64,000 nt of DNA from Adineta steineri. Lineage: Eukaryota > Rotifera > Eurotatoria > Adinetida > Adinetidae. How positions within the stretch are numbered: position 1 is the first letter of the stretch; each line of letters opens with the position of its first letter. The notes under the pieces are model-generated. The model was not told where the DNA came from, searched no databases, and worked only from the letters and a program-made list of their open reading frames with translations. Location of the stretch: assembly GCA_905250115.1 (NCBI GenBank), contig CAJNOI010000296.1, positions 1-64,000 on the forward strand. The letters run 5' to 3'. This document shows, in pieces, positions 13,301 through 25,426 of the stretch. Both the position numbers and the translations under genes were made by a program.

Positions 13301-15409
13301 TGTGTTAAACCTTGGTTTGTCCATGTATAACAACGACCATTTGGATCTTTATAAGTATTTTCATAATTACAACGCATTACAAACGTTGAAAAATCATCTG
13401 TACAATCTATTTCATAAAATTTAATTTTTGCTTTTTAAAGAATTAATTACACTTGATGACTTACTTGGACCTGCCCAAGCACCACATGTTGCCCATTCAA
13501 GTTTCGAACGAAATGAAAGTACAAAATAAAGAATTGAATAACCAACTAGCATAGCATAATAAACTATCATGAAAAATGATATTAAACTCATTGAAATACC
13601 AAGACCTATAAAGAAAATTTTAGAGATTTTTTTTCTTCTTACATTAAATATGAAGGAAAAGAATAATTACCTTTGAAAATAGGAGCCATTCTCCAACATT
13701 GTACTACACCTTGAGATGTAAATTGTCCAAGACTAGTTTCAAGATAAAATAATGGAATACCAAGAAGAAATAAAAAGATAAAATATGGTATAAGAAAAAC
13801 ACCTGAAAAGAAAAAACATTAAAATGTATTGAAAAAGTTTGATTTATTTATTACCTCCGCCATTTCGATAACATAGATAAGGAAAACGCCAAATAGCACC
13901 AAGACCTACAGCATAACCAAGACTTGAAAAGAAAAAATCAAAACGACCAGTCCATTGACCACGATCAGCTTTTGTGTTTACAACTTTATCATCAGAAGTT
14001 TGATTAGAATGAGATTTTCTTGGTGGTGGAATAGGTCGATTCTATAAAGTTATATAAAAAAAATGATCTAGTCTATATTCTTATAGAAATTATTTACTGC
14101 TACATCTTGATGATTAGGACCATTATCAGCACCGAATTTATATTCAGATACATCTCGACTTAAATCATAACCATGATAACTTAAATTTGGATCATATTGT
14201 GGATATTCATTGACATATATTTGTTGATTATTTCCACCTTCAATATTATATGAAGTAGTTGTTGTTGAAGATACTTCATCATTTGCTGGTAATTGAGCAG
14301 TACCTCGTGGATCTTGAGATATACGGTTTGAGTTAAGTATCTATTTAATTTAAAGCAAAATTAAATTCGATGTTATCTTTTATACGGTATATTATTATGT
14401 GACAAGGAAATTTTCTCTCTCTATTACTGTTTAGTTTGTTACGGAGGGTATTTTTATAATTATATACTCAGAAATTGTGAAAATAGGGAGTATACAATCT
14501 GTTGCTTCTAACCAATGATTGCAAATTATAAACACTATCACAAGTTTTTTTGGAATTTTTAATACCTATGTGATATATTTTCTTATGCTCCTTCAATTTC
14601 AAGATACTTGTGTAATCGTCATATATACTTTGATCAATTCTATATAAATATGAATTCTTTCTTTTTTATTCGTATATAATCAAATACATTTTATCTTTGT
14701 AATTCAATACTCTATTCACTTCTGATCTTAAATGAGTTTTATCACTGTTTAGTAACATAAAAAGGAACAATGAACAAATTGAGATTAATAAAAACGATCA
14801 CTGTCAATTGATGGAATTATATCGAAAAAAAAAGTTCATAAGTCAATGAATATCATATTCTCGCTTTTAATGACTGAAACCTGACCAATCTAATGAGTTC
14901 TATTCTTATTCTAATCATACAAAACTTGTATGTCTTTATAGCGGACATTGTCCAGTTCGCTAATCTTATTCAAATAAAATTTATTAAACGGGATGTGATG
15001 ATTGTACACAGAGAAGAAATTGATGTGGAAATTACAACTTTATCGTTAAATTTTTGAATTAAAAAAAAGATTCATCTTTTTAACATAAGGGAAGAAATTT
15101 GATAATTCATGTTTGTTTATCTATTGTCTTTTAGATTTACCAAATGAGATAAATGCAAATATAATATTCTTGATCTATCAAACCATATCGATTACCTATT
15201 GTGCATAGTTTTCATTTCAAGCGGATATTACTCTCTCTTCAATCAATAAATATTTGCACTGATTATTTGGTTTTTTTCTCTCTCTGTATAATACATATAA
15301 TTTTCAAGGTTAAAACTATTGAATAAATACAATAAAAATTTCATATTCTTACCTGATGTGATGATGCTTCGCCAGATAATGCTTGTCTCAATGGATCAAG
15401 AACAAGCAT
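10328..15409 (-). CDS. SLC6-family sodium-coupled neurotransmitter/amino-acid transporter
   Basis: Sixteen exons from 15409 to 10328, 770 aa, with phases closing throughout. The first intron (14341-15352) is about 1 kb; most others are short. A disordered N-tail of about 135 residues, longer than usual, precedes the 12-TM core. TM1 reads [23 protein letters not shown]2 has the paired cysteines and N-glycosylation sites. TM6 reads [14 protein letters not shown]7 keeps its Asn and Ser, and TM8 keeps LGLDS of the Na2 site. The subsite-A residue is Gly, not Asp, which argues for an amino-acid or GABA/glycine-type substrate, not a monoamine. Two residues that normally bind Na1 or chloride are changed: TM1 Asn to Ala149 and TM6 Ser/Thr to Val414. 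The substrate cannot be named from sequence. It would sit in the plasma membrane. Confidence 0.92.
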
Positions 15410-16864
15410 CTTATTTCGTCTCTATTTTTTATAAACTAAAACTAACTGTCCCTTACTTGTCTATATACATATATGTATAAAGAAATCAATTTTGCGATGT
15501 TCTGTACAGTCGACAATATTTCTCTTTCGTTGTGTCCTACTGGTTATTTTACGTTTTTTTCTCCCTTCTCCTTCTCTTAGGATGGTCACATATACACGCA
15601 TGTCATTTCTAACCTACGTCTGAGGTCATATTACTCACTGTAGTATAAGAAGAAAAAACGTGAACTAAAGGAACGATTGAACTATACGTGTTGAGTTACT
15701 ATTTTTTTTAATTGTGTTTACCTGTTGATACATTTTCAATTGGTTTTTGACATAATTTATAATAAAATCAATGACAAAACAACATCAGACAAAAAATGAT
15801 ACTATCAAAAAACACTATCAGACCAGACGAATGAGAAGGATTTTTTTTTTCTTGCTTCGATGTTTTTTTTTCTTTTTCTTTATTAACTTCGCTACGCACT
15901 TATAATGTGCATGTATGCACGAATTTGGAGGACATATGTAATACTTGGGGAGCGAGAGAGAGAGAGAAAGAAAGAAAGAAAAGATGACTATTACTTCCAA
16001 TATGTGACTAGAAGGATTTTTGACATTTATAGCTCTAAAGAACAAGTAGAAGAAAATAGAATGAAGCACAGGCGTGATTATGTTGAATGTGATAAGATGT
16101 TATTTTATCTTGAAAAGAAAGATTCTTTGTTCTACAATAAAATTGAACAGTAAAATATTGAAGTAATACCTCCGGTGTTGTTAGTTTATTAATCAAACTT
16201 CCTTTGTTCAACACAAAGAGTGTCTTTCAATAGAATCTTTATTTAGTCTAGAATACTTCAAATAAGTTTTATCAAAAAATATAACGAAGGTAATTATACA
16301 ATGAAAAATAAGAGCTAAAAATAACTCATTTATTTAATTGAAAGTTCAATTGAAAAAAAAGCTCAATCAACCGATATGATTAGCATAATAAAATTGAAAT
16401 TTGTTAAACTAAAAAAGTTCTTACATCATGCACGTTTTAACTTGAAATTTTAAAATATGAATAGATTTATTTCAAGAAGTCTTCTTTTGTTATAAAATAA
16501 AATGATACTAGAATAATTCGATTCGATATGTACAATAGACAACGTAATACATACCTTCATGGTTTTTTGCAAAACTTAAGTTATCAATAGAAAAGAAATC
16601 TTAGGTTTTACTACTTTTTATATAAAATATGACAAAAAAAAAAGAATAATTTTCACTGCTGGTAATCGACAAGGCTGGTTAGAATACAACATAATAGTAT
16701 TTTTTTTGTCCACCATGTGACTCACGAGTGTTATTGGTGTGTTCTGTGAAATTACAGTGTATTGACATAATATTACGTAATTTCTTTTTTTCACTATGTA
16801 TAAATATAGATGAATATATAGAATGCATTACAGATAAAAAAAAAGGATCTTTCTAATTGATAAA
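15410..16864. promoter_or_regulatory. Intergenic region between divergent genes
   Basis: This lies between the SLC6 start (-) and the MBL-fold gene start (+). It contains a GAGA/GAAA-rich tract at about 15951-15982 and pyrimidine-rich tracts near 15550 and 15840-15890. Open stretches at 15818-16153 run on both strands through these tracts and are compositional artefacts. No gene seen. Confidence 0.5.
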
Positions 16865-17707
16865 ATGAATCCATCGACTACAATTAAATTTCTTAATAAT
16901 CGTTTTACACTTACTGGTTTTTCAAGAGCCGGTGAGGCTACTGGTTTATTTATTCCCGAAATGGATATACTGTTAGATGCTGGTATTGTAGTAACTACGG
17001 CAAAACCTCGACGTCTCTTTATAACACATTCACATAGTGATCATGCTTATCAAATTCCATATATGTATTCTGCGTCATCCCCCACACCTCTTTCTATTTA
17101 TGTACCAAACGAATCTGTACCTTATTTTAATGCTTATCTCACAAGTGCTCAATTACTTAATGATCATGGTGATGAAAAAGCTATTGCTACTTGTGCTCAA
17201 CGTTATATATTACATGGTGTTACAGAGAAACAGATTATTGATTTGGATAATTCTTATCGTGTTGAAATTATCAATTGCTGTCATACAATTCCTTGTGTTG
17301 GTTATGCATTTTATGAAAAACGTAGTAAACTTAAATCTGATTATACTCAATTATCTGGAAAAGAAATTCAAGTTTTAAAAAAACAAGGTATCGATATAAC
17401 AGAACAAGTTTTTATACCTCTATTTGCTTTTCTTGGTGATACAACACCAGATGTATTCTCTATGAATTCAAATTCTGCTAGAGTATTACTTGAACAAATG
17501 CCTGTTATTATTTGTGAATGTTCATTTTTATATGGTGAACAATCAAATGAAAGAGGCCATACACATTGGAATGGTCTTAAACCTATTATTGAAAGCCATC
17601 CTCATATTACATTCATTCTCATACATTTCAGTTTAAAACATAAACGAAATGAGATTGAAGCATTTTTTGCTGAACAATCATTGAAAAATGTAATACCATT
17701 CATTTAA
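16865..17707 (+). CDS. Metallo-beta-lactamase-fold hydrolase, tRNase Z (ELAC)-like, intronless
   Basis: A single 280-aa open frame. The zinc-binding motif HSHSDH is at residues 55-60. Further probable ligands are the conserved His in CCHTIP, the Asp in FLGDTTPD and the C-terminal His in ILIHFS. The spacing and the short length fit the short form of RNase Z, which trims tRNA 3' ends. However, sequence outside the motifs is divergent, so a related MBL hydrolase is possible. Nearly every conserved gene around it has introns; this one has none, which suggests retroposition or horizontal acquisition. Start: first ATG, with AT-rich DNA upstream. Confidence 0.75.
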   Translation: MNPSTTIKFLNNRFTLTGFSRAGEATGLFIPEMDILLDAGIVVTTAKPRRLFITHSHSDHAYQIPYMYSASSPTPLSIYVPNESVPYFNAYLTSAQLLNDHGDEKAIATCAQRYILHGVTEKQIIDLDNSYRVEIINCCHTIPCVGYAFYEKRSKLKSDYTQLSGKEIQVLKKQGIDITEQVFIPLFAFLGDTTPDVFSMNSNSARVLLEQMPVIICECSFLYGEQSNERGHTHWNGLKPIIESHPHITFILIHFSLKHKRNEIEAFFAEQSLKNVIPFI

Positions 17708-17969
17708 TATATGATTTAAATATCTATTTATAAGAAATTTCTTCAAGTTTTAGGTTCATTTTTTAACTTTGTTTGTTTATAAACAAAAAGATGAATAGAA
17801 TAGATAGACAAACATTTTTTCCGAGATTGCGTTAGAGAAAAAAAACAGATATTACAAAAAAAAAAGACAATTTAAGATGACAAAAAAAATAGTGCAAGTA
17901 AACGAGAGAAAGACGAACGGGTAAAGTCGTTCAGCTCGATATATCTATATATATATAAATATAGATACT
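17708..17969. other. Convergent intergenic region
   Basis: 262 bp between two convergent 3' ends (MBL-fold gene and PPP2R3). A-rich, with an AT dinucleotide run near 17940-17960. It presumably holds both polyadenylation signals; nothing else stands out. Confidence 0.4.
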
Positions 17970-20900
17970 CTAATCTTTCCACCGTTCATCTGAATCGTTA
18001 GTTTTATTATTTGTACCAAGTCGTTGTGGTGGTGATACAGCACTACCATTTCCACCACTTAAACCCATTCGTTTATTTGTTGATTGTTCAATAACAACAG
18101 GTGCTCCACCTCCATCATCTTCATCTTCAAAATCTTCATCATAATTTCTATAATAAAACAAAAATATTATCAATTTTATTCATCGTTTCTCTTAACATAC
18201 ACATCATCAAGATTATCATTAGCTCCATCTTCATGTGTTAAGTTATCATATTCAGCTTCAGCAAATTTCACCCAATCTGATACATCAGGTGATTCAGGAT
18301 CCTAAATAAATATATATATATATATCTTTTATAATTCCATCTATTTTAAAGAAAGATGTTACTTTAATATTTGAAAAAGGATCTTTTTGTTCATTATCTA
18401 AATATTTTTCAAGATTAAAAAATGTATCAAAAAAAACATTTGTTAATTTGCATCGTTTCAAATCTTTTAAACGTATTTTATGATCTTCTTCAGGTTTTAC
18501 TAAATCAAGCATCTAAATTTAAGATAGAATTGAAGACAAAATAAAATATAATTATAAATTTCTATATATATATACTTGACATATACAATCTTCAAATGGC
18601 ATATATTCAATACCATATATTTCCATTTTATGTACTTGTTCTTGATAAAAATAATCTAATTCAAACATTGATAATACTCCATCACCATCTAAATCCATAC
18701 AACGAAACCAATATTCAATACTAAAAAAAAAGAAAAAAGATATTTTATACGATCGATTTGTTTCTTTTTACCTTGTTGGTGAACGTTTATCTTCTTCGGA
18801 TATAAGAAACCAAACAAATTCATAATAAGACATTTTTCCTTCTTTCATATTTTGACTACTGCAAAATAAAAATTAAAAAAATCGATTTTTTTTTCTATTA
18901 ATTCAATTACTTTGATACAGCACCAGAAAATATACGATCGATCATTTTGTTTGAAATAGCTAAATATATATTAATATGAATTAATTATAAATATAAAAAG
19001 ATTAATATTTACCGCCATTATTATGTTTTGCTAAATCATCACGACTAATTAATAAATCATGATCAGAATCTAATTCCCAAAATTTACAATAAATTACATA
19101 AAAATGTTCATATGAAAAATAATCATGTATTCGATTAATATCTTCTTCTTCTTCAATTCGATCGAGTGTCTACATAAAATAAATTATAAATAAGACAAGG
19201 TGCTAGGTTAGATATATCATCGCACATATGACAGATCTATCTTATCATTGTTATTATAAATCATAACAGATACAAGTCGTTATTATGACAGGTACAGATC
19301 TAGCTTTTCTTTCTCATTTTACTATATGATTCTTTGAGTACTAAATATTACCGAAAGAAAATTTGATCGCCTTAATTCTTGTATAGTTAATTTTCCTGAC
19401 CATGATCGATTACAATTATAATAAATTCTAGCAATAACTGTTTTAATATATCTTGAATGAAATTCTCGTGCTTCACGAAGAAATTTTAAACCAGGATGTG
19501 TATCAATGATATCCTGTATTAAATAATCCCAATCATCAGTTGTTAAATATTGACGATTTGTTGGTAATGATAATGGTGATGATAGAGCAAGTATATAAAC
19601 AAATTTTGATGCATTATCATGATTATTTTTGCATACTCTTAAAAGAAACAAAATAATAAATTAGATCATTGAATAAAAATAAGAAATACTTTTTCCAAAA
19701 CATTTCAAATTGTGAATACGCTACAGTTGTATTTGGTGTTATTGTTGTTTTTGATCCTAATGCATCAAAAACACATGCACGAAATAAGGGTGCTTTCCAA
19801 TATAAACTTAAATCAATTAACTATTTTAAAAAAAATAAGATTATTGGGTTTTTATTTATGGTTTTGTTTTTTATTTAATACCTGTGCTAATTTTCCAAAA
19901 TCTTCTAAATAGACTTTATCATGTTTTAGTTGAAATAATTCTTCTTTAGCCTGACGTAATTGTTTATTAAGTAATGTATCAACTGTTGATGTTGGTGTTG
20001 TTGTTGTTTGTCCATTAGGAAAATAAAATTTAGGAATATCTTCAGCTGGTTTTAGTATTTCATTAGATTTAATAACTGTTATCGGTACTGGTGATGTTTC
20101 TTTAATAGAAGGTGTTGGTTTTGTTGGTGTAAATGCTGGTCGTATAGTATTGTCAGTAGGTACTGATGAGATTGGTGATTTTGGTCTTGTTGGTGTTTTT
20201 GTTGTTGAAATTGATGGTGAATATTCAATACTATCGAATTGTTCACGTAAAGAAGGAACTCCACCACTTGTTGGTTTAGGTGATGATGGTGCTGGAGATA
20301 GATCTCGAAGATGTTTTGATGGAGATTGTGAACGTGGTTGTAATACAGGAGTTTGTTGAGATGTTTTCGATATAGTACCATTGGATGGTGTAGTTGAAAT
20401 TCGATTAGGAAGAACATTTGTTGATGTTGCTGGTGAAATTGGTAAAGGTTCTGGTTTTGTCAATTGTGGAGGTGAAACTTTTCCTCCAGATACCTAAGAA
20501 ATATTCAAAAAAAGATTGAATTGAATGAAAAAGTTTTCGGTTTTTTTGTTTTTTTCATCAAAGAATTTGAAACATCTCGTCTAATTTTATGATAGATTTT
20601 CTTTTACGAATTATTTACAAGATAGAACAAGGAATTAGTCATGCAACTACCTCAGGAATGAAGAAAGCCGATCGATGTTGCTGATCGGGAATAGTAGATG
20701 CTCCTACTATTGATTGTGGTTTAAGTGGCCATATAGCCTCAGGATTGGTAAATTTTTGTCGAATTTGTTGTTGAATATGTTGCTGTATTTGTTCAGCTGG
20801 ATAACGTTTTTCAAAAACGAAATTGATATGTGATTTGGGAATTTTTGGTGATATCGATATACGTGCCAATGGTGTCGAAACAGGTCGACAGAAGCCTGTA

Positions 20901-22848
20901 TGGATTCAAAAATATGTTTTTTTTTATCGTTCTTTTTTTTATCTGACTCATAGAGACAGATAGTAAAAAATAAATCTTTTTAAATGCATATATATATATA
21001 TATACATGTTTTTTTCTTTCTACCTTTATGAATAGCATCACAATAACGACCATAATATCGACACTGTTCACAGAAGTGTATTGCTCGTCGGCGTTTCTGA
21101 TCAATTCGTATATTGAAATAAACTTGTGTGGTGGAACGTACCACCTGACAAGGTACACTGGTCACTGTCATATTTCTAGCATCTAGAGTGTAAGAGGAAG
21201 AATCGTCTTTATGACTTTCATTTGCTTCTCCCTCTCTCCCTCTCCTTCTCGTATATACATATGCATATATAACAAATTGTTTCTTTTACTCGATTCATTT
21301 TGGCTCATTCCACCCCTTTCCTATTCTCTTTTTCTTTCGCACACATTCTCTTCTTTATGCTTTACACTTGTGATAAGCTATATATGTACGTCGACGAACC
21401 GCAAAATCGACAAGAGTGCCGACTCACCTCTCTTACTTACTACTTCATTTATGATTCGAGAGAGTTGAAAAGAGCGAATGGGGCGAAGATGAAAGTGAAA
21501 AGAAAAAATAAACAAAAAAAACGAAGAAAAAAAAAATCCAAGCGTTATATTCATGATAAAAAGAATGGTACTATGAAAATAGAAGAAAGAGGAAAAAAAC
21601 GAATAACTATATGAAGCATCTAGTCCTCTTTTCAAAATATGCCAACAACCTTAGTCAATATACCGATATCAAATACCAATGTATGACTAATCATTGTGTA
21701 GGTGGCAAACAAAATATATACATGTGTATGTCTAGATGATGACGTCAAATACAATTTTTAAGTATCTACTATTATTTGCTACATATACATTTATAATCTC
21801 AATGAAAAACGAAGATAAATATATAAAATTTCAATAGTAAAATAAAAATAATCATATACTTAGTTTTTATTTATGAGAAATACTTATAAAATCTGTTCTC
21901 TTTTTTTTCCTTCTTTTCTTGTTCCATGTTTGTCTCTATTAATATAGATCTTTTTCCATACAAACACTCTTCTATTCTCAGTGCATATATACAACGATAT
22001 GCTAAATCAACAAACAACGAATATGACGACTTTTCTTTTCTCTTTTTCTTCGTCTTCTTTCCATCTCTTCTATCATTCTGTCACCGAGTATTTCTCTTTT
22101 GCAGATATATCTAACAAACCATACGATCATGTTGACGAGAGATTTTTTTCTGCTTTCATGTCCAAGGTACATATGATGTAATTGATGGTTATAAAGGATA
22201 GAAGAAGAAGAAGAAGAAGAAGAAGAAGAAAAAAAAATAAGATAGATTGATGATATATTTTATTCTACTTCTTTTTTCTTCTACTACAGATACCAATAAT
22301 TCTCTTGTTACGAATAAGACAAAGCAAAAAGGAAAAAGAACAACTTACTTGTTGTTGATCGATGCTGCCGGTTATTGTAGTATTAGGAGTAGTACTACCA
22401 TTTACTATTGGATATTTTTTCTTCAGAGAACGCTGTTTCCGTTCATCATTAGTACTAATTTTACCAGGAGTATTTTCACCATTTGATGGAATTGAAGATA
22501 AACCATTACGTGGACTTGAAGCTGTTCGTGGAACAGGTGAAACAGGTGGTGAATCAAAATGTTGTGGTTTTGAAAACCCACCACCACGTGTTGTATAAGT
22601 CTATATACAAAAAAAGTTCATATCGCTCAATATTATGAGAATTATCTTTTTTTTTCAGTTTCTATTCGGCATACACACACCTTCGGATAAATGATAGGAT
22701 CAGGCATTTTACTATGTGTTCGAACATTTTGTAATGCAGTATATAGTGTTGTACGTGTATCTGATAATGAAAGCCATTGCAAAAATAAATCATTAACCAT
22801 CTTTGTGACGGGTATTGATGTCAGTGTTGTCGATGTTGAATTGTTCAT
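17970..22848 (-). CDS. PPP2R3: PP2A regulatory subunit B'' (PPP2R3 family, calcium-binding)
   Basis: B'' subunits target protein phosphatase 2A to substrates and respond to calcium through EF-hands. The C-terminal model has 12 exons: 21171-21024, 20895-20651, 20493-19882, 19820-19690, 19637-19352, 19169-19013, 18959-18911, 18858-18772, 18720-18576, 18512-18363, 18301-18201, 18147-17970 (762 aa). It contains [43 protein letters not shown], the canonical EF-hand [12 protein letters not shown], and an acidic tail. Two further exons upstream, 22848-22681 and 22600-22349, encode the family N-terminus ([12 protein letters not shown]) and end in a phase-0 donor. I assign them to the same gene. The roughly 1.2-kb join to the 21171 exon is unresolved, since its frame stays open upstream of the ATG (reading ...YTLDARN-M). 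Either an acceptor there is used or there are two promoters. The linker is Ser/Thr/Pro-rich and disordered. Confidence 0.88.
21172..22348 (-). other. Probable long intron or alternative 5' region of PPP2R3
   Basis: Low-complexity DNA: CT/GA-rich tracts near 21230-21260 and 21450-21600, an (AT)n tract at about 20990-21003 just inside the gene, and a (GAA)n run near 22204-22232. No protein-like frame beyond the short open extension directly upstream of 21171. Confidence 0.45.
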
Positions 22849-23128
22849 TTTTCGTAAATTCTATATTAAACTATTACAAAACTAAATGAACGGCATTTAT
22901 ATCTGAAAGATGAAATTAACTAAGCATCATTCTCTTCTTCTTCGTAGTTTTTCTTTTGTATAAAACATGCAAATTTAAAAACAAAAATATAGATATATAT
23001 AGATTTGAACTAATACACAAAAATTAAGAACTAAAGATCAGTCATATTGCTTTTTTTTATGCAAGACTATGTATGTATACTTATATTTTATTAAAATATT
23101 CACCAGAAAAAAAAGAAAAAACAAAGAA

Positions 23129-25426
23129 TTAAAATTCGTCGCCATAGAATGAACTTCGACGAAATATCCATTTATCGCAATTATTATCGGTTTTTTCAAT
23201 AACGGTCATCTAAATATAATAAAAAATAATATGGAAATTATTTTTCATTGACAATTATTTACTGTAAGAAAATCAACATTTCGAATAACATGGGGTAATG
23301 TTTCCGGACGGAATTTCCCACCACACAATTTACGTGTACATGTTTCTAAACTTGGAGCATGTGCTAAATAAAAATAGTGAACCTGAATTCTTCTTTTAAA
23401 AAGAATATATAGATATATTTGTACCGATAAATAAAATATGTATTTGTTGTTGTGGTGACATTTGTCCTTGTTGTATTTGTGAAATATATTCACTTTCATG
23501 CATCTTAAGTATACTTGATGTAACAGCATGACTTCGTTGATAGAATTCTAGCTCAGTTTCATATTGAGATACTTCAGCTAAACTCATATGTTCGTGATAT
23601 TGTTTATCAATAACATATTTATTTTCTAACAGTTCTTTTTTAGTCATAAATCTTGGCATTGTTAAAACATTGCTTGCTTCATTTACTGTATACCAGCCAG
23701 TACATTCGAATAGACCTGGTTCAATTCTTAAAAGAAAAAAAACAAGATATTTTGTTGTTTTTTTCTTTTGGAACAAAATTTTATTTATAATATTTACCGA
23801 ATTTTCATTTTATTATTTAATTGTAAACCATCAAGGATTTTGGCCGCCGTTTGAACACAACGTAAAGATGGAGATGAATAACAATAGCTTATATGAATAT
23901 TTTTACCTTTTAATACAGTTCCTAATAGAAAAATAAGTATTACTAAAATATACAAATCGAAGATATAAAATATATTTACCTGTATGAAAAGCGTCTTTGA
24001 GACCTTTGTATGTAAGTGGTGGATCAAGATCAAAATCTCGAATAGATGCACGGAATGGCAATGTTTCCCTAGAATAGAATTTTGTAGATATATCGATTAA
24101 TTTCAATAAATAGATCGGAAAAATATATTTTTGTTTTTTGACTACTAAGAAGAAATGTTATATTTGCATTCACTTGTTATTATATCACACATATTTAAAA
24201 TATTGTACTACTCAGAATTATTCTCATTGCATAGTCATAAAATGCATGATTTATAATAAATAGAATTTTTTTGTTGAAAACTTACGGTAAAATAGGTGAG
24301 AAACGACAAAAATTTCCATCTTTATCAAACGCTTGTCGTAACCATTGTGAGGAATAATATCGATCTAATCGCTCACCATGCCGAATTACTAATAAACGAA
24401 TAGGACCTTGTGTAACTGGTAATGGACTCATAGGTGGATATGCAGTGCCACGAACAAGATCAATATTTAATTCTGGAGTTTTCGATGATGATCCTGTATT
24501 CACCGGATTCTTTGGTATGGTGGATGATGATTTAAAAATTCTACGTATGAATTTGCTTACACCCTTTTTCTCTTTTGTTTTATTATCAATTGCTGATGCA
24601 CCCATTGATTGTTTTTTATTAACACCCATTGATGGTGATGATAATGGCGGAAGATTCATACTTGATGCGCGACTATTTGCTATCGAGCTCAACTGGAAAT
24701 CACTTGTTGTTTTATTAATCGTAAAATTAGTAATGGATGAAGAATCTGAATCACGACGGTGTTCGTTATCGTTTCCAGAATGTCGAGAAGTACTTGTTGG
24801 AAGTCGATCTTCATTTTCTAATTCATCATCTGTTGTTATATGTGTTCCTGATAAAGATGTAGCCACTTTGTCTCGTGATAATCTTAATGATGATACACCT
24901 GAATCCGTATCGTGATCCTAAAAATATTCAATGATTATTTACTATGATATAAATTAAAGTCCTTTAAATATCATTTCTAGATGTATACCGGTGTTAAGCT
25001 AGCTTTTTCTGTCGTAGGTTTTGAAATCATATATTTAGCCACTGACGTTTTTTTTATAATGAATCAGAAAAGAAAAACATTTGAAGTAAAAAAATACTCT
25101 TTTTCAATATCACTAGATCTCATATCAGTAATAAAGCAATACATATAACTTACAGGTGTAACAAAAAAGATACAATCATATTTACACCTTTTATTTTTCT
25201 TCTCGAAACTTAAAACTTAATGATAAAAATTGTTTTAATATTTCAATTTAAATTACAAAAAAAAACAACTAACCTTTAATTCATCTAAAAGATCAAGATA
25301 TTGGTCTTGAGAATCGACATCTTCGTGAAATGGTTGACTTTTATTGATGTTAAGAGAGTTTTTCTTCTCTTGTCCTCGAGCACTAATAACACCAGTTTCT
25401 TCTGTCGTCAAATCATCTTGAATCAT
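23129..25426 (-). CDS. UBASH3 (STS)-like histidine phosphatase
   Basis: Seven exons: 25426-25274, 24917-24286, 24068-23980, 23921-23798, 23726-23425, 23363-23263, 23209-23129, giving 493 aa with closing phases. The second half is a histidine-phosphatase domain of the UBASH3/ecdysteroid-phosphatase type. RHGERLD at about 230-236 carries the phosphohistidine. Next come DPPLTYKG, SSPSLRCVQTA and IEPGLFECTGW. The second catalytic His is in IAHAP, where vertebrate members have SHG. The N-terminal 220 residues are Ser/Thr-rich and disordered. I see no UBA, SH3 or 2H domain, so this is a minimal phosphatase. Vertebrate homologues dephosphorylate tyrosine kinases; the role here is unknown. The first exon is the least certain: a stop lies just upstream of its ATG in frame, supporting that start. 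Confidence 0.85.

Noticed and set aside
15818..16153. Overlapping open frames of 82-83 codons on both strands
   Set aside because: They run through GAGA/GAAA and poly-pyrimidine tracts, giving Arg-Glu-Lys or Ser-Leu runs; a composition effect.
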